IMG/VR virus record: IMGVR_UViG_3300009173_000059
Location: 1-28,529 of that record
Origin: a virus
Direction: 5' to 3' (one strand)
DNA: 28,529 nt
The stretch's first letter is position 1. Each line of letters begins with the position of its first letter. The notes beneath the pieces were generated by a model, which was not told where the DNA came from, made no database searches, and saw nothing but the letters and a program-made list of their open reading frames with translations. Both the position numbers and the translations under genes were made by a program. Of this stretch, positions 22,406 through 28,529 are shown piece by piece.

Positions 22406-22499
22406 CTGGGCTGAGGTTCTCCCGCAGAGCGTTAGCCCCGCAAGGGGAAGCGTTAAGACGCGAGGAGAGGGGAAAGTATCAGCTAACAGCCCAGAGTAT
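22401..22499 (+). ncRNA. Structured RNA candidate closed by a 13-bp perfect stem
   Basis: ATACTCTGGGCTG (22401-22413) pairs perfectly with CAGCCCAGAGTAT (22487-22499). Inside are a UCUCC/GGAGA pairing, a GCGUU/GACGC pairing and CCCC-GCAA-GGGG with a GNRA loop. The 73-base loop is thus itself ordered. This is more regular than a terminator and has no T-run. It resembles the body of a riboregulator or a protein-binding RNA. No known RNA class recognised. Confidence 0.55.
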
Positions 22500-22516
22500 T
22501 TATATCCCCCCATACA

Positions 22517-22571
22517 TGAGGGTTTAGCATACATTCAAATCTAATAAACTATTAGACAGCCTAAACCCTTA
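22517..22571. repeat. Inverted repeat with nested hairpin
   Basis: TGAGGGTTTAG (22517-22527) pairs with CTAAACCCTTA (22561-22571), one wobble. Inside, TCTAAT-AAACT-ATTAGA forms a second hairpin around 22540-22556. Confidence 0.5.
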
Positions 22572-22581
22572 CACTATGAGA

Positions 22582-22628
22582 GGGCTGCAAAAAACTAACA
22601 TATCTAGCAGCCCCTTATCTCTCTTTTT
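22582..22628 (+). terminator. Possible terminator hairpin
   Basis: GGGCTGC (22582-22588) and GCAGCCC (22607-22613) with an 18-base loop, followed after a few bases by CTCTTTTT (22621-22628). The loop is long and the T-run is offset, so the call is uncertain. Confidence 0.4.
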
Positions 22629-22634
22629 AGATTT

Positions 22635-22690
22635 AAGAGCTTCGCTGGAACTCCCGAGTCCCAACGGGAGGAGTTCAGCAAGCTCATCTT
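22635..22690. repeat. Long near-perfect hairpin
   Basis: GAGCTT-c-GCTG-g-AACTCCCG pairs with CGGGAG-g-AGTT-c-AGC-a-AAGCTC with a loop AGTCCCAA; outer AAGA pairs with UCUU. About 22 pairs in total, without a T-run, so it is not a normal terminator. Confidence 0.55.
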
Positions 22691-22694
22691 ATAA

Positions 22695-22807
22695 CTCTTA
22701 TTACTCAACTCTCTAAGAGCCTCTAATTTTTATTTTCTGTGTGTGGGATAGTTTACGTTCAGAGGTTGGGGTTTAACGGCAAAAAATGGAGTTAAAAGAG
22801 TAATAAG
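22695..22807. repeat. Inverted repeat CTTATTACTC/GAGTAATAAG
   Basis: Ten-base perfect inverted repeat (22697-22706 and 22798-22807) around 91 bases that contain smaller CCTCT/AGAGG arms. It encloses an independent domain of the non-coding region. Confidence 0.45.
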
Positions 22808-22859
22808 TCGTGATATCTCTCTCTTAAGATTTAATTTTTTTTTGCTTTAGCGCCCCTTT

Positions 22860-22895
22860 AGAGGGAAAGCCTCCGCCGTTGGCTCGCTTTCCTCT
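22860..22895. repeat. Hairpin just before the terS ribosome site
   Basis: AGAGG-g-AAAGC (22860-22870) pairs with GCTTTCCTCT (22886-22895); loop CTCCGCCGTTGGCTC. It lies 23 bases upstream of the AGGAG for terS and may affect its translation or mark the packaging site. Confidence 0.5.
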
Positions 22896-22929
22896 GTCGG
22901 TGCTATTATTATGTCCTCAGGAGATAGAT

Positions 22930-23478
22930 ATGGAAATCATCACAAGCGAGACAGCTCCACCCTTAGAGAAGCCCCCACCAGTTAAGCCTAAGCCCGTCCC
23001 CAGTGTAGGGACTACTATGCAAAAGTCCGGAAGCTCCAGACCTACCAAGACAGGAGAGGGGAGAGGACGCAAATCTAAGCTAACTCCTCAGCTAGCGGAG
23101 AACCTCGGGCTACTCATTAGAGAGGGGTGCTTTGTAGTGAATGCCTGCGATATTGTTGGGATTAATCAGGATACATATTACGACTGGAAAAAGCGAGGCA
23201 GAGCAGACCTAGAGGAGGGGGAACAGACAATCTATTCCGAATTCGTCGAATTAGTGACGCGTGAGGAGTCCAAGCTGGAGGCTGAGCTCATCCAGCTATG
23301 GAAAGGCTACATGGTCGGGCCTGATGGCGATTACAGGGCGATCCGTGACTTCATGCGCTACCGTTGGCCTAAGAGATACAGCCCAACAGTCAAGACAGAG
23401 CTCTCAGGGACTGATGGCGAGCCGATAGAGATAACTTTCGATGTAGATGTCGCGGCTGGTAGAAAGCGCAGCGGCTAG
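22930..23478 (+). CDS. terS: Terminase small subunit
   Basis: 182 residues. ATG 22930 is chosen since AGGAG (22919-22923) is six bases upstream; an in-frame TTG at 22879 has no such site. After a Pro-rich N-terminus (APPLEKPPPVKPKPVPS) the protein reads GRGRKSKLTPQLAENLGLLIREGCFVVNACDIVGINQDTYYDWKKRG, the classic terS helix-turn-helix start, then YSEFVELVTREESKLEAEL (oligomerisation helices), RYRWPKRYSPTVKTELSG and GEPIEITFDV. It binds the packaging site and hands DNA to the large subunit. The large subunit gene follows about 1.3 kb later, separated by a small - strand operon, which is uncommon. Confidence 0.88.
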   Translation: MEIITSETAPPLEKPPPVKPKPVPSVGTTMQKSGSSRPTKTGEGRGRKSKLTPQLAENLGLLIREGCFVVNACDIVGINQDTYYDWKKRGRADLEEGEQTIYSEFVELVTREESKLEAELIQLWKGYMVGPDGDYRAIRDFMRYRWPKRYSPTVKTELSGTDGEPIEITFDVDVAAGRKRSG

Positions 23479-23525
23479 CTGTAGGAGTGTTCCGTCTGAA
23501 CCGCACGGACAGCGGGCACTTATCC

Positions 23526-23554
23526 GAGGGGTGGGGACGAACATCCCCCCCCTC
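23526..23554. terminator. Bidirectional terminator hairpin between converging genes
   Basis: GAGGGG-T-GGGGA (23526-23537) pairs with TCCCCCCCCTC (23544-23554). It sits between the stops of terS (23478) and the - strand operon (23561) and can serve both strands. Confidence 0.55.
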
Positions 23555-23560
23555 ATCATC

Positions 23561-23755
23561 CTAGGCATCCTCCTCCCACTCCTCAACATAGAGATACCAG
23601 CGAGCCAACGAGCCCTCTAGGATTATCTTAAGGGCCTCCTGCTCGGCATAGTGGCAAGACCGTTTTAGCTGGTCATTGATATTGGTGAGGATTATATCAA
23701 GCTCGTCCTCAACGTCTGACTTTGTTAGTGTGTTCCGGTTCAGTGGGTCAGTCAT
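23561..23755 (-). CDS. Small protein of the metalloprotease operon, unknown
   Basis: 64 residues, acidic, helical (TKSDVEDELDIILTNINDQLKRSCHYAEQEALKIILEG), with ARWYLYVEEWEEDA at the end. Starts with a TAATGA overlap at the end of the SprT-like gene. Last gene before the terminator. Confidence 0.55.
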   Translation of the reverse strand: MTDPLNRNTLTKSDVEDELDIILTNINDQLKRSCHYAEQEALKIILEGSLARWYLYVEEWEEDA

Positions 23756-24291
23756 TAGAATGCCCCAGACAATACAAGGGGCTCGCTCACTGTGGGGAGC
23801 TTCTTAGTTCTTAGGGAGTGCGTGCGGGGTGCTACCTTCACACCTGCAGCCTTGGCGCTTGCCTCTAGTTCTGCGAGGCTCATGCTCGTGACCTTGAACC
23901 TGATGAGTAACTCGATGAGGTGGCGCATAAAGAGCCGCCCATGTGCTCCTCCTGTCTCGGTACATACCTCGTTAGGGGTCACACAGTGAGCGACCTCATG
24001 GGCTACAGCCCAGAGCTCGATGTGGATGGCCTTCGTGTCTGTGAGTGTTATCTTAGTACGGCCATATGAGACCATCCCTGACACTCTACTGCGCCGAGTG
24101 TTAAAGCTAACGTCGGGGGTCCAGCCGCCCCCTCGGGGGCCTCCCTCTATGTTCGCGGTCGTATGCCATCTGTACATCTCCTTGACGTACTTGCTGGACT
24201 GGGGGCGGCTGAGTTTGTGATCTCTACGCCCCTCTGTGGCCCACTCCCAGCCGTAAACTTTGGATCGTTGTATGTCTCTAGCTGTTCCCAT
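23755..24291 (-). CDS. SprT-like zinc metalloprotease
   Basis: 178 residues. HEVAH at 98-102 and GGAHG with His117 form the HExxH...H zinc site; LTDTKAIHIELWAVAHEVAHC is the expected helix around it. SprT-like domains in phages and hosts cut or process DNA-bound or other proteins. The N-terminal half (WATEGRRDHKLSRPQSS) and the C-terminal helix (SLAELEASAKAAGVKVAPRTHS) have no known domain. It is in the middle of a four-gene - strand operon, with overlap at both ends. Target unknown; a role in clearing proteins from DNA before packaging is only a guess. Confidence 0.75.
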   Translation of the reverse strand: MGTARDIQRSKVYGWEWATEGRRDHKLSRPQSSKYVKEMYRWHTTANIEGGPRGGGWTPDVSFNTRRSRVSGMVSYGRTKITLTDTKAIHIELWAVAHEVAHCVTPNEVCTETGGAHGRLFMRHLIELLIRFKVTSMSLAELEASAKAAGVKVAPRTHSLRTKKLPTVSEPLVLSGAF

Positions 24292-24521
24292 TATTTGCCC
24301 CCCCGCATTGCTATCCAGTCACGGCGGCGCATTCTGATAACTGACTCAGTGATCCCGTATACGCCCGCTATGGCGATGATATCCCTAAGTCTGATCCTGC
24401 CGTTGTCCATGGATGAGAACGCGGCCCCATATGTCTCCCACTTGGAGAACTGATATGGAATTGATGTTCTTATCTTGTGGAAGCGGCCCTCTATGTCGCT
24501 TAATGTGTCGATGTTTCTCAT
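24291..24521 (-). CDS. Small HTH-like protein, unknown
   Basis: 76 residues from ATG 24521, chosen since it follows the upstream stop (TAG) by four bases. RLRDIIAIAGVYGITESVIRMRRRDW looks like a helix-turn-helix (RxxIIAIAGVYGIT...VIRMRR). It could be the regulator of this operon or bind the tandem repeats at 24735-24756. The ATG of the SprT gene overlaps its stop (TAATG). Confidence 0.55.
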   Translation of the reverse strand: MRNIDTLSDIEGRFHKIRTSIPYQFSKWETYGAAFSSMDNGRIRLRDIIAIAGVYGITESVIRMRRRDWIAMRGGK

Positions 24522-24525
24522 GTCC

Positions 24526-24666
24526 CTATCCTTTCTCACTTTCTCGTTTTTCCTTTGCATCTGCTGCCATTGCAAACACGTCATCCATGCTCAGCTCGGT
24601 CACTACCGTAGTGATCGCGGCTTCTCGTTCCTTGCTCATTCTGATCTTGATTGTCTTGTCTTTCAT
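24526..24666 (-). CDS. First small protein of the metalloprotease operon, unknown
   Basis: 46 residues: KDKTIKIRMSKEREAAITTVV then ELSMDDVFAMAADAKEKRES. ATG 24666 has AAGGAG seven bases upstream, better than an in-frame ATG at 24720. The ribbon-helix-helix-like start (IKIRMSKEREAAITTVV) hints at a small DNA-binding regulator, low confidence. Confidence 0.5.
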   Translation of the reverse strand: MKDKTIKIRMSKEREAAITTVVTELSMDDVFAMAADAKEKRESEKG

Positions 24667-24691
24667 GGTGTACTCCTTAACCTCTGATGTC

Positions 24692-24720
24692 AGTATGAGG
24701 CCTGAGTGTAACAACGTCAA
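24692..24720 (-). promoter_or_regulatory. Promoter of the small - strand operon
   Basis: On the - strand TTGACG (24720-24715), 17 bases, CATACT (24697-24692). Good spacing and near-consensus elements. Confidence 0.55.
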
Positions 24721-24734
24721 CCACTAATTAGAAC

Positions 24735-24756
24735 TATCTTAGGATTATCTTAGGAT
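24735..24756. repeat. Tandem 11-bp repeat, possible operator
   Basis: TATCTTAGGAT occurs twice in perfect tandem (24735-24745, 24746-24756) in the 121-bp gap between the - strand operon and terL. The spacing of one helical turn fits side-by-side binding of a regulator. Confidence 0.55.
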
Positions 24757-24787
24757 TAGCCGCGTGACTGAATAAACCGAGCCCCTT

Positions 24788-26098
24788 ATGTCAACTAGCA
24801 GAACCCTCCCCAGACCCCCATCCTTGCCACTCTCTGAAAAACAAAATAAAATCGCTAGGATGCCGAAGCAGCTAACTATTAACCTCCCCGAACTTTATCC
24901 GCTCCAATTCGAAGCGGTCTATCCCTCGCCTGATAAGGATGGAGATATCCCTCGGATAAGACTGGTAGAAGCTACGACGAAGGCGGGCAAGACAACGGCG
25001 GCGCTATATTTTCTAGTACGTGAGGCCTATGATGCAGAGCGTGGCGGGGAGCATAAAAAATTCTTATGGTGCTCTCCTGTATTTTCTCAGTCAAAGATAG
25101 CTTACGAGCGTCTAAAGGCAGGACTGGGCCCTGAGGGCTACAGGAAGGCCAACGATACCAGTCAGGTGATAGAGCTGGTCAATGGCTCTATTCTCGATTT
25201 TCGTACAGGAGACAGCAGCGATCACCTCATGGGGGAGGAGTACCAATTAGCTATTATTGATGAGGCTTCTAGGTTTAGGGAACAGTCTTTTTTTAGTATT
25301 ATGTCAACTCTGACGACGACCGGAGGGGCCTGTCTGATGATTGGGAACGTAACCAGCCGTAATTGGTTCTGGAGATTGTGCCGGAGGGCTGAGCTTGGTG
25401 AGAAAAATCTAAGTTATATCAAGATAACGTACGAGGACGCTATCGCGGGCGGCGTCATGAATCTGGAGGATGTAAAGCTGGCCGAGTCCTTACTACCTGA
25501 GCATATTTTTAAATCGCTCTACTTGGCCGAGGTTTCTGAGGAGGGGACAAACCCCTTTAATGAGGAGGCCATTGAGAGGAACATCGTGGAATCTTTGAGC
25601 CCTAAGGATCCGATAGTCTGGGGCGTTGACCTTGGATCTGCCGTTGATTATACCTGTGCTGTAGGGCTGGACGAGGATGGAGTCGTCTGCCAATTCCATT
25701 ATTTTCAAAAGCCTTGGACTGATACGGCCCAATTTATCGAAATCGAATGCCTTGAGCAGTTCCCCCAGTCGCTTCTTACTGTGGATTCAACGGGCGTGGG
25801 CTCTCCTCTTTTAGCTCAGCTAACAGAACACTCCCCCGGCAGGGTTGAGGGCTATATATTCACAGGCCCCTCTAAACAGCAACTATGTGAGGGCCTTATG
25901 GTTCGGCTGGCGAGAAACGAGATCCAATATCCGGAGGGCAAAATAGCGCAGGAGCTTAGAGGCTTCTCCTACACTACGACCCCGCTGGGTAATATTAAAT
26001 ACGAGGCTGCAGGTTCTGGGCACGATGATGCTGTTATGGCGCTTGCCCTCGCCTGCTATAAGCTCAAAAGTTCCCGCCACGGCCTTGGAGTGTGGTAG
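24788..26098 (+). CDS. terL: Terminase large subunit (ATPase and nuclease)
   Basis: 436 residues. Walker A variant EATTKAGKTTAALY at 61-74, Walker B YQLAIIDEASR at 152-162, and coupling motif FSIMSTLTTTGG. The C-terminal RNase H-like nuclease has VWGVDLGSAVDYT (Asp281), LLTVDSTGVG (Asp333) and GHDDAVMALALA (Asp413-Asp414). It packs DNA into the prohead and cuts it. An in-frame ATG at 24860 (MPKQLTINLPELYP) would skip a Pro-rich N-terminus; neither start has a clear ribosome site. Deviant Walker A with K in GK-T is normal for the family. Confidence 0.93.
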   Translation: MSTSRTLPRPPSLPLSEKQNKIARMPKQLTINLPELYPLQFEAVYPSPDKDGDIPRIRLVEATTKAGKTTAALYFLVREAYDAERGGEHKKFLWCSPVFSQSKIAYERLKAGLGPEGYRKANDTSQVIELVNGSILDFRTGDSSDHLMGEEYQLAIIDEASRFREQSFFSIMSTLTTTGGACLMIGNVTSRNWFWRLCRRAELGEKNLSYIKITYEDAIAGGVMNLEDVKLAESLLPEHIFKSLYLAEVSEEGTNPFNEEAIERNIVESLSPKDPIVWGVDLGSAVDYTCAVGLDEDGVVCQFHYFQKPWTDTAQFIEIECLEQFPQSLLTVDSTGVGSPLLAQLTEHSPGRVEGYIFTGPSKQQLCEGLMVRLARNEIQYPEGKIAQELRGFSYTTTPLGNIKYEAAGSGHDDAVMALALACYKLKSSRHGLGVW

Positions 26099-26321
26099 GA
26101 TCTGGCTTGTGGGGGTACCTCGTTACTCCAATAATCTCATATGCCCCCACATTAAACCCCCCCTTGCTCCATCCCATCCCATCCCGTACCATCACGACAG
26201 GGAACACCGTATCCCTTGGGTATATCTGGGGCCGCTCCTTTCCTGTAACAGGTTTCGACTTGTAACAATTGCGGCCCCCGTGTTATAAGTAGATTGTCCG
26301 TGCTAAGGGTTATGTCAACAA
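26099..26321 (+). promoter_or_regulatory. Structured leader between terL and portal
   Basis: 223 bases without a gene. TGTGGGGG (26108-26115) pairs with CCCCCACA (26144-26151). GGGGCCGC (26228-26235) pairs with GCGGCCCC (26271-26278) around a loop that contains CCTGTAACAGG and a second TGTAACA. Three CATCC units lie between. This may be a leader controlling the portal gene, a terminator after terL, or a packaging site. Confidence 0.5.
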
Positions 26322-28529
26322 ATGGCGACGCTTTGGCCTTTTTCTCGTAAAGAATCAACAATAAACAAAGATCTGGCCATGTCCCTCCAAATTGGGGCAG
26401 AATTAGCCAGCGAATACAGCAGCACACAGCAAAACGCCGATCTGAAGTATTTTGCGGACGTTTTAGCCGCTAATCCCTTAGTTCATGCCTGCATTAGTGA
26501 GATAGCCATGTCTGTCGGCGCTATCGGATACCGGCCTGTTATCTCCAGAGTCGGCAAGGAGGAGGATTTCCGTGGGCCTTTTGCTGAGGTTCTCAATAAT
26601 CCGTACGGCCCCAATAACGCCCGATCTAAAACCGATTGGATTGAGGAGCTCATTTTCGATTTATACATATACGGCAATGTGTACGTATTTCTTGCGGCTT
26701 CTGAGGCGGGGCGGGGGCGCGTGACCTCGCTCCAGTTCCTCAGGCCTGACTTAGTGACCATAAACCTCTCCCCGGACGTCGCGGGCGGCGTTAAATCCTA
26801 CACATTTACACCCTCACAGGGCGCGGACGGTCTCGAAATCCCCGCCGATCAGATCTGCCATATGCGTATGCCAAATAATTCGAGCGGTCGAGCTACTGGG
26901 AACGCCTACGGGATTAGTCCCCTCTCATATATCAGAAACGATGTACAAATGGACGCCCACCTTTCAGACCTAGCTATGAGTTATGTAAAGTCTTCGGGAA
27001 TCCCGGCGGGAATTTTGAAATTACGCTCCACACAAATCAACGATCCCGAGCAGGCGGCAGAAATTCGACGGCGCTGGTCTGCTGCCTTAGGCGGTAAAAA
27101 CGCGTGGCAGGTGGCCCTGCTCGATGCCGATGCTGAGTATCAGGCTCTCTCTCCGACAGGATCAGGCGGCGGCATAGCTCTCCCAGATGTGCGGGAGGAA
27201 ATCCAGACTAAGATAGCTCTAGTTTTTCAAATCCCGCAAATTTTGATCGGCAGCCTCGCAGGCGTGCACAATTCTTCCTATAATTCGTATAAAAATGCGA
27301 TGGTCTCATTTAGGGACGAATTAATTTATCCAACCTCTCTCAAGGTCGCCAATTTCCTCACACAGATCTCAGATCGTGCCTTCAGTGGGGGCGCGTATGT
27401 CGTCCTAGACACGAGCAAGAGCCCACAATGGGCCGAGGATGTCACTGCACAGAGTAAAAGAGTCGAATCACAATACTCGACCGGCATCATATCCCTCTCA
27501 GAAGCGCGGGATCTGCTGGGCTATGACCCTCTCCCTAATAATCGGGGCGATGTAAGACGAACCCCCGCCAATGTTTTCGAGGTTCCGATCTCAGCCCCCT
27601 CTCCTCCGTCACAATTAGAGGCCAGTAGTGAGAAAATGATCAGCCTCGACTTAGGGAAAGGGCTGGAGTTGCCTGTCCTCCCTGAAATTGAGCAGCCAAG
27701 GACCGGCCCCGTACCCATTGAGGGCGCGGATCGCCTTATGAGCGCCATCCGGTCAACAGAGCAGGCGAATATTAACCGACTGGCTGGAGAACTAGAGCGC
27801 GGCTATTTTGCGGGCGTGATTTCAAACATTAACGGACGTACTGGGCGACTTTTAGAGGACGATACAAGATACACCCCCGGAAATCCCTACCCTTGGACGG
27901 CTTCCGAGCTCGTCCCTGACTCTTTGACGGTTTCGCTCCAGAACATACTGACAGACTCTGCTGAACGCGTTGTCAAGGATGTTTATAAAGCTATATCAGA
28001 CACGGGCCTCCTCCCGTCAATTTCCCCCACTCAAAAAGAACTTACCGAGATTATCCAGAAAGCTCTGGGCGATGAGCCCGCCGGCTACCGGCCAACTCTA
28101 GCGGGCCGATTTATTGCTCAGGCCGTAACGGCTGCAACACGTCAGGCTTTATGGATTGCGACCACTACAAGGAAAGCAGTGGAGTCTGTACTTTCGACAG
28201 CGATGGAGGAAGGCCTAACAGTGTCACAGATGACGCAAGGGCTGACCTTGGAATCAGATGGGCGAGGCTTTAAGGGCCTTAAGTCTGTTATGGCTGGATT
28301 TAAGAACCGGATCCCCACTATTGCAAGGAACCAAGTGGCGACCGTGACCAATTTAAGCTCCCTGAATTACTACGAGGACTCTGGAATTGGGAAAACTATG
28401 GCCCTCGACGGGACGGAATTTGATGCAACGTGTGCCGCCCGTGATGGTCAAATCTTCACCCTATCAGAAGCGGCTGGAGAGCAGGAACACCCTAACGGGG
28501 TCCTTGCGTGGACACCTGTAGTGGATCGG
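26322..28529 (+). CDS. Portal protein fused to MuF minor head protein (runs off the window end)
   Basis: 736 codons without a stop up to the window edge; joined to 206-277 by the terminal overlap the protein has 759 residues. The first ~400 residues are an HK97-family portal: NPLVHACISEIAMSVGAIGY, WIEELIFDLYIYGNVYVFL, AYGISPLSYIRNDVQMDAH, YVKSSGIPAGILK, QVALLDADAEYQALSP, EEIQTKIALVFQIPQILIG. The C-terminal part after a Pro-rich linker is MuF-like, ending in MTQGLTLE, IPTIARNQVATVTN and the CAARDG/EHPNG motifs. Portal forms the DNA entry ring; MuF is ejected with or lines it. ATG 26322 follows AAGGGT. An ATG at 26312 reads only 12 codons. Confidence 0.92.
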   Translation, partial: MATLWPFSRKESTINKDLAMSLQIGAELASEYSSTQQNADLKYFADVLAANPLVHACISEIAMSVGAIGYRPVISRVGKEEDFRGPFAEVLNNPYGPNNARSKTDWIEELIFDLYIYGNVYVFLAASEAGRGRVTSLQFLRPDLVTINLSPDVAGGVKSYTFTPSQGADGLEIPADQICHMRMPNNSSGRATGNAYGISPLSYIRNDVQMDAHLSDLAMSYVKSSGIPAGILKLRSTQINDPEQAAEIRRRWSAALGGKNAWQVALLDADAEYQALSPTGSGGGIALPDVREEIQTKIALVFQIPQILIGSLAGVHNSSYNSYKNAMVSFRDELIYPTSLKVANFLTQISDRAFSGGAYVVLDTSKSPQWAEDVTAQSKRVESQYSTGIISLSEARDLLGYDPLPNNRGDVRRTPANVFEVPISAPSPPSQLEASSEKMISLDLGKGLELPVLPEIEQPRTGPVPIEGADRLMSAIRSTEQANINRLAGELERGYFAGVISNINGRTGRLLEDDTRYTPGNPYPWTASELVPDSLTVSLQNILTDSAERVVKDVYKAISDTGLLPSISPTQKELTEIIQKALGDEPAGYRPTLAGRFIAQAVTAATRQALWIATTTRKAVESVLSTAMEEGLTVSQMTQGLTLESDGRGFKGLKSVMAGFKNRIPTIARNQVATVTNLSSLNYYEDSGIGKTMALDGTEFDATCAARDGQIFTLSEAAGEQEHPNGVLAWTPVVDR
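28325..28529. repeat. Terminal overlap equal to bases 1-205
   Basis: 205 bases match the window start with 10 substitutions, all between about 28406 and 28466; the outer 81 and 64 bases are identical. Reading frame is conserved and three residues change (E/A, R/Q, Y/F). It marks closure of a circular or terminally redundant map of 28,324 bp. Confidence 0.85.

Larger units (their letters stand above)
22356..22929. other. Non-coding region rich in inverted repeats, between mom-like gene and terS
   Basis: No convincing gene lies in these 574 bases. At least six separate inverted repeats are visible, listed in the entries that follow, plus long A/T tracts near 22830-22845 and at the left end. 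A possible promoter (22376-22405) leads into the first. The base composition changes from the GC-rich coding flanks to AT-rich. Such a locus next to the small terminase could hold one or more structured RNAs, the packaging (pac/cos) site, the origin, or several of these. Confidence 0.7.

Noticed and set aside
22334-22534. 66-residue - strand frame in the non-coding locus
   Set aside because: It runs across the 13-bp stem and the AT-rich end, has no ribosome site and no recognisable sequence.
22740-22830. Second group I intron hinted by GTTCAGAGG and GTGATATC
   Set aside because: No matching P7, P4 or P3 pairings can be drawn and no gene is interrupted.
22879-22929. TTG start of terS at 22879
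   Set aside because: ATG 22930 has a clear AGGAG at six bases; the upstream part falls on a hairpin.
26025-26427. Frames overlapping the terL end and the portal leader on both strands
   Set aside because: They are shadows of terL and portal with low-complexity segments from the CATCC and C-rich tracts.
1-28529. tRNA genes or CRISPR arrays
   Set aside because: I found no T-loop motif in a cloverleaf context and no regularly spaced direct repeats.

Overview
The window is an almost complete genome of a small tailed phage with a long non-contractile tail (siphovirus type), read from one circular or terminally redundant molecule. Bases 1-205 and 28325-28529 are the same segment at about 95% identity. 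Both lie in the C-terminal part of one portal-MuF gene, so the map closes on itself with a unit of about 28,324 bp. No rRNA, tRNA or chromosomal housekeeping gene is visible. Stop codons are used in the standard way and Shine-Dalgarno sites are strong, so the host is a bacterium, but I cannot name it. No lysogeny repressor is seen, and the one integrase-like protein lacks its catalytic tyrosine, so a lytic lifestyle is the best guess.

Layout. (1) Packaging and head, + strand: small terminase (22930-23478), large terminase (24788-26098), portal fused to MuF (26322 to the end, continuing at 2-277), prohead protease, and a major capsid gene split by a 287-nt group I intron (1667-1953). (2) Neck and tail, + strand: connector, HK97 gp10-like protein, tail-terminator-like protein, a fibre-like protein and an r1t-type holin inserted among them, tail tube proteins, a G/GT chaperone pair with a -1 slippery site, tape measure, a membrane coiled-coil protein and a hub-like tail protein (up to 13188). 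(3) Replication and recombination, - strand (18287-13185): unknown protein, HTH protein, zinc ribbon, ssDNA-annealing-like protein, a tyrosine-recombinase-like protein without tyrosine, and a primase-helicase. (4) DNA modification and lysis, + strand (18422-22355): DNA methyltransferase, PD-(D/E)XK nuclease, amidase with a possible internally started membrane protein, lysozyme-like enzyme, small proteins and a Mom-like DNA-modifying protein. (5) A 574-bp non-coding stretch rich in inverted repeats (22356-22929). (6) A small - strand operon with a SprT-like metalloprotease between the two terminase genes.

The strongest discovery is the group I intron in the major capsid gene. P1, P2, P3, P4, P5, P6, P7, P8, P9 and P10 can all be drawn, and splicing restores the conserved capsid sequence in frame. 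Further points: a structured non-coding locus before terS, duplicated cis elements upstream of tail genes, a hairpin between a Shine-Dalgarno site and its start codon, a likely dual-start lysis gene, and GGATCC sites about three times more frequent than chance in a phage with two candidate DNA-modification enzymes.
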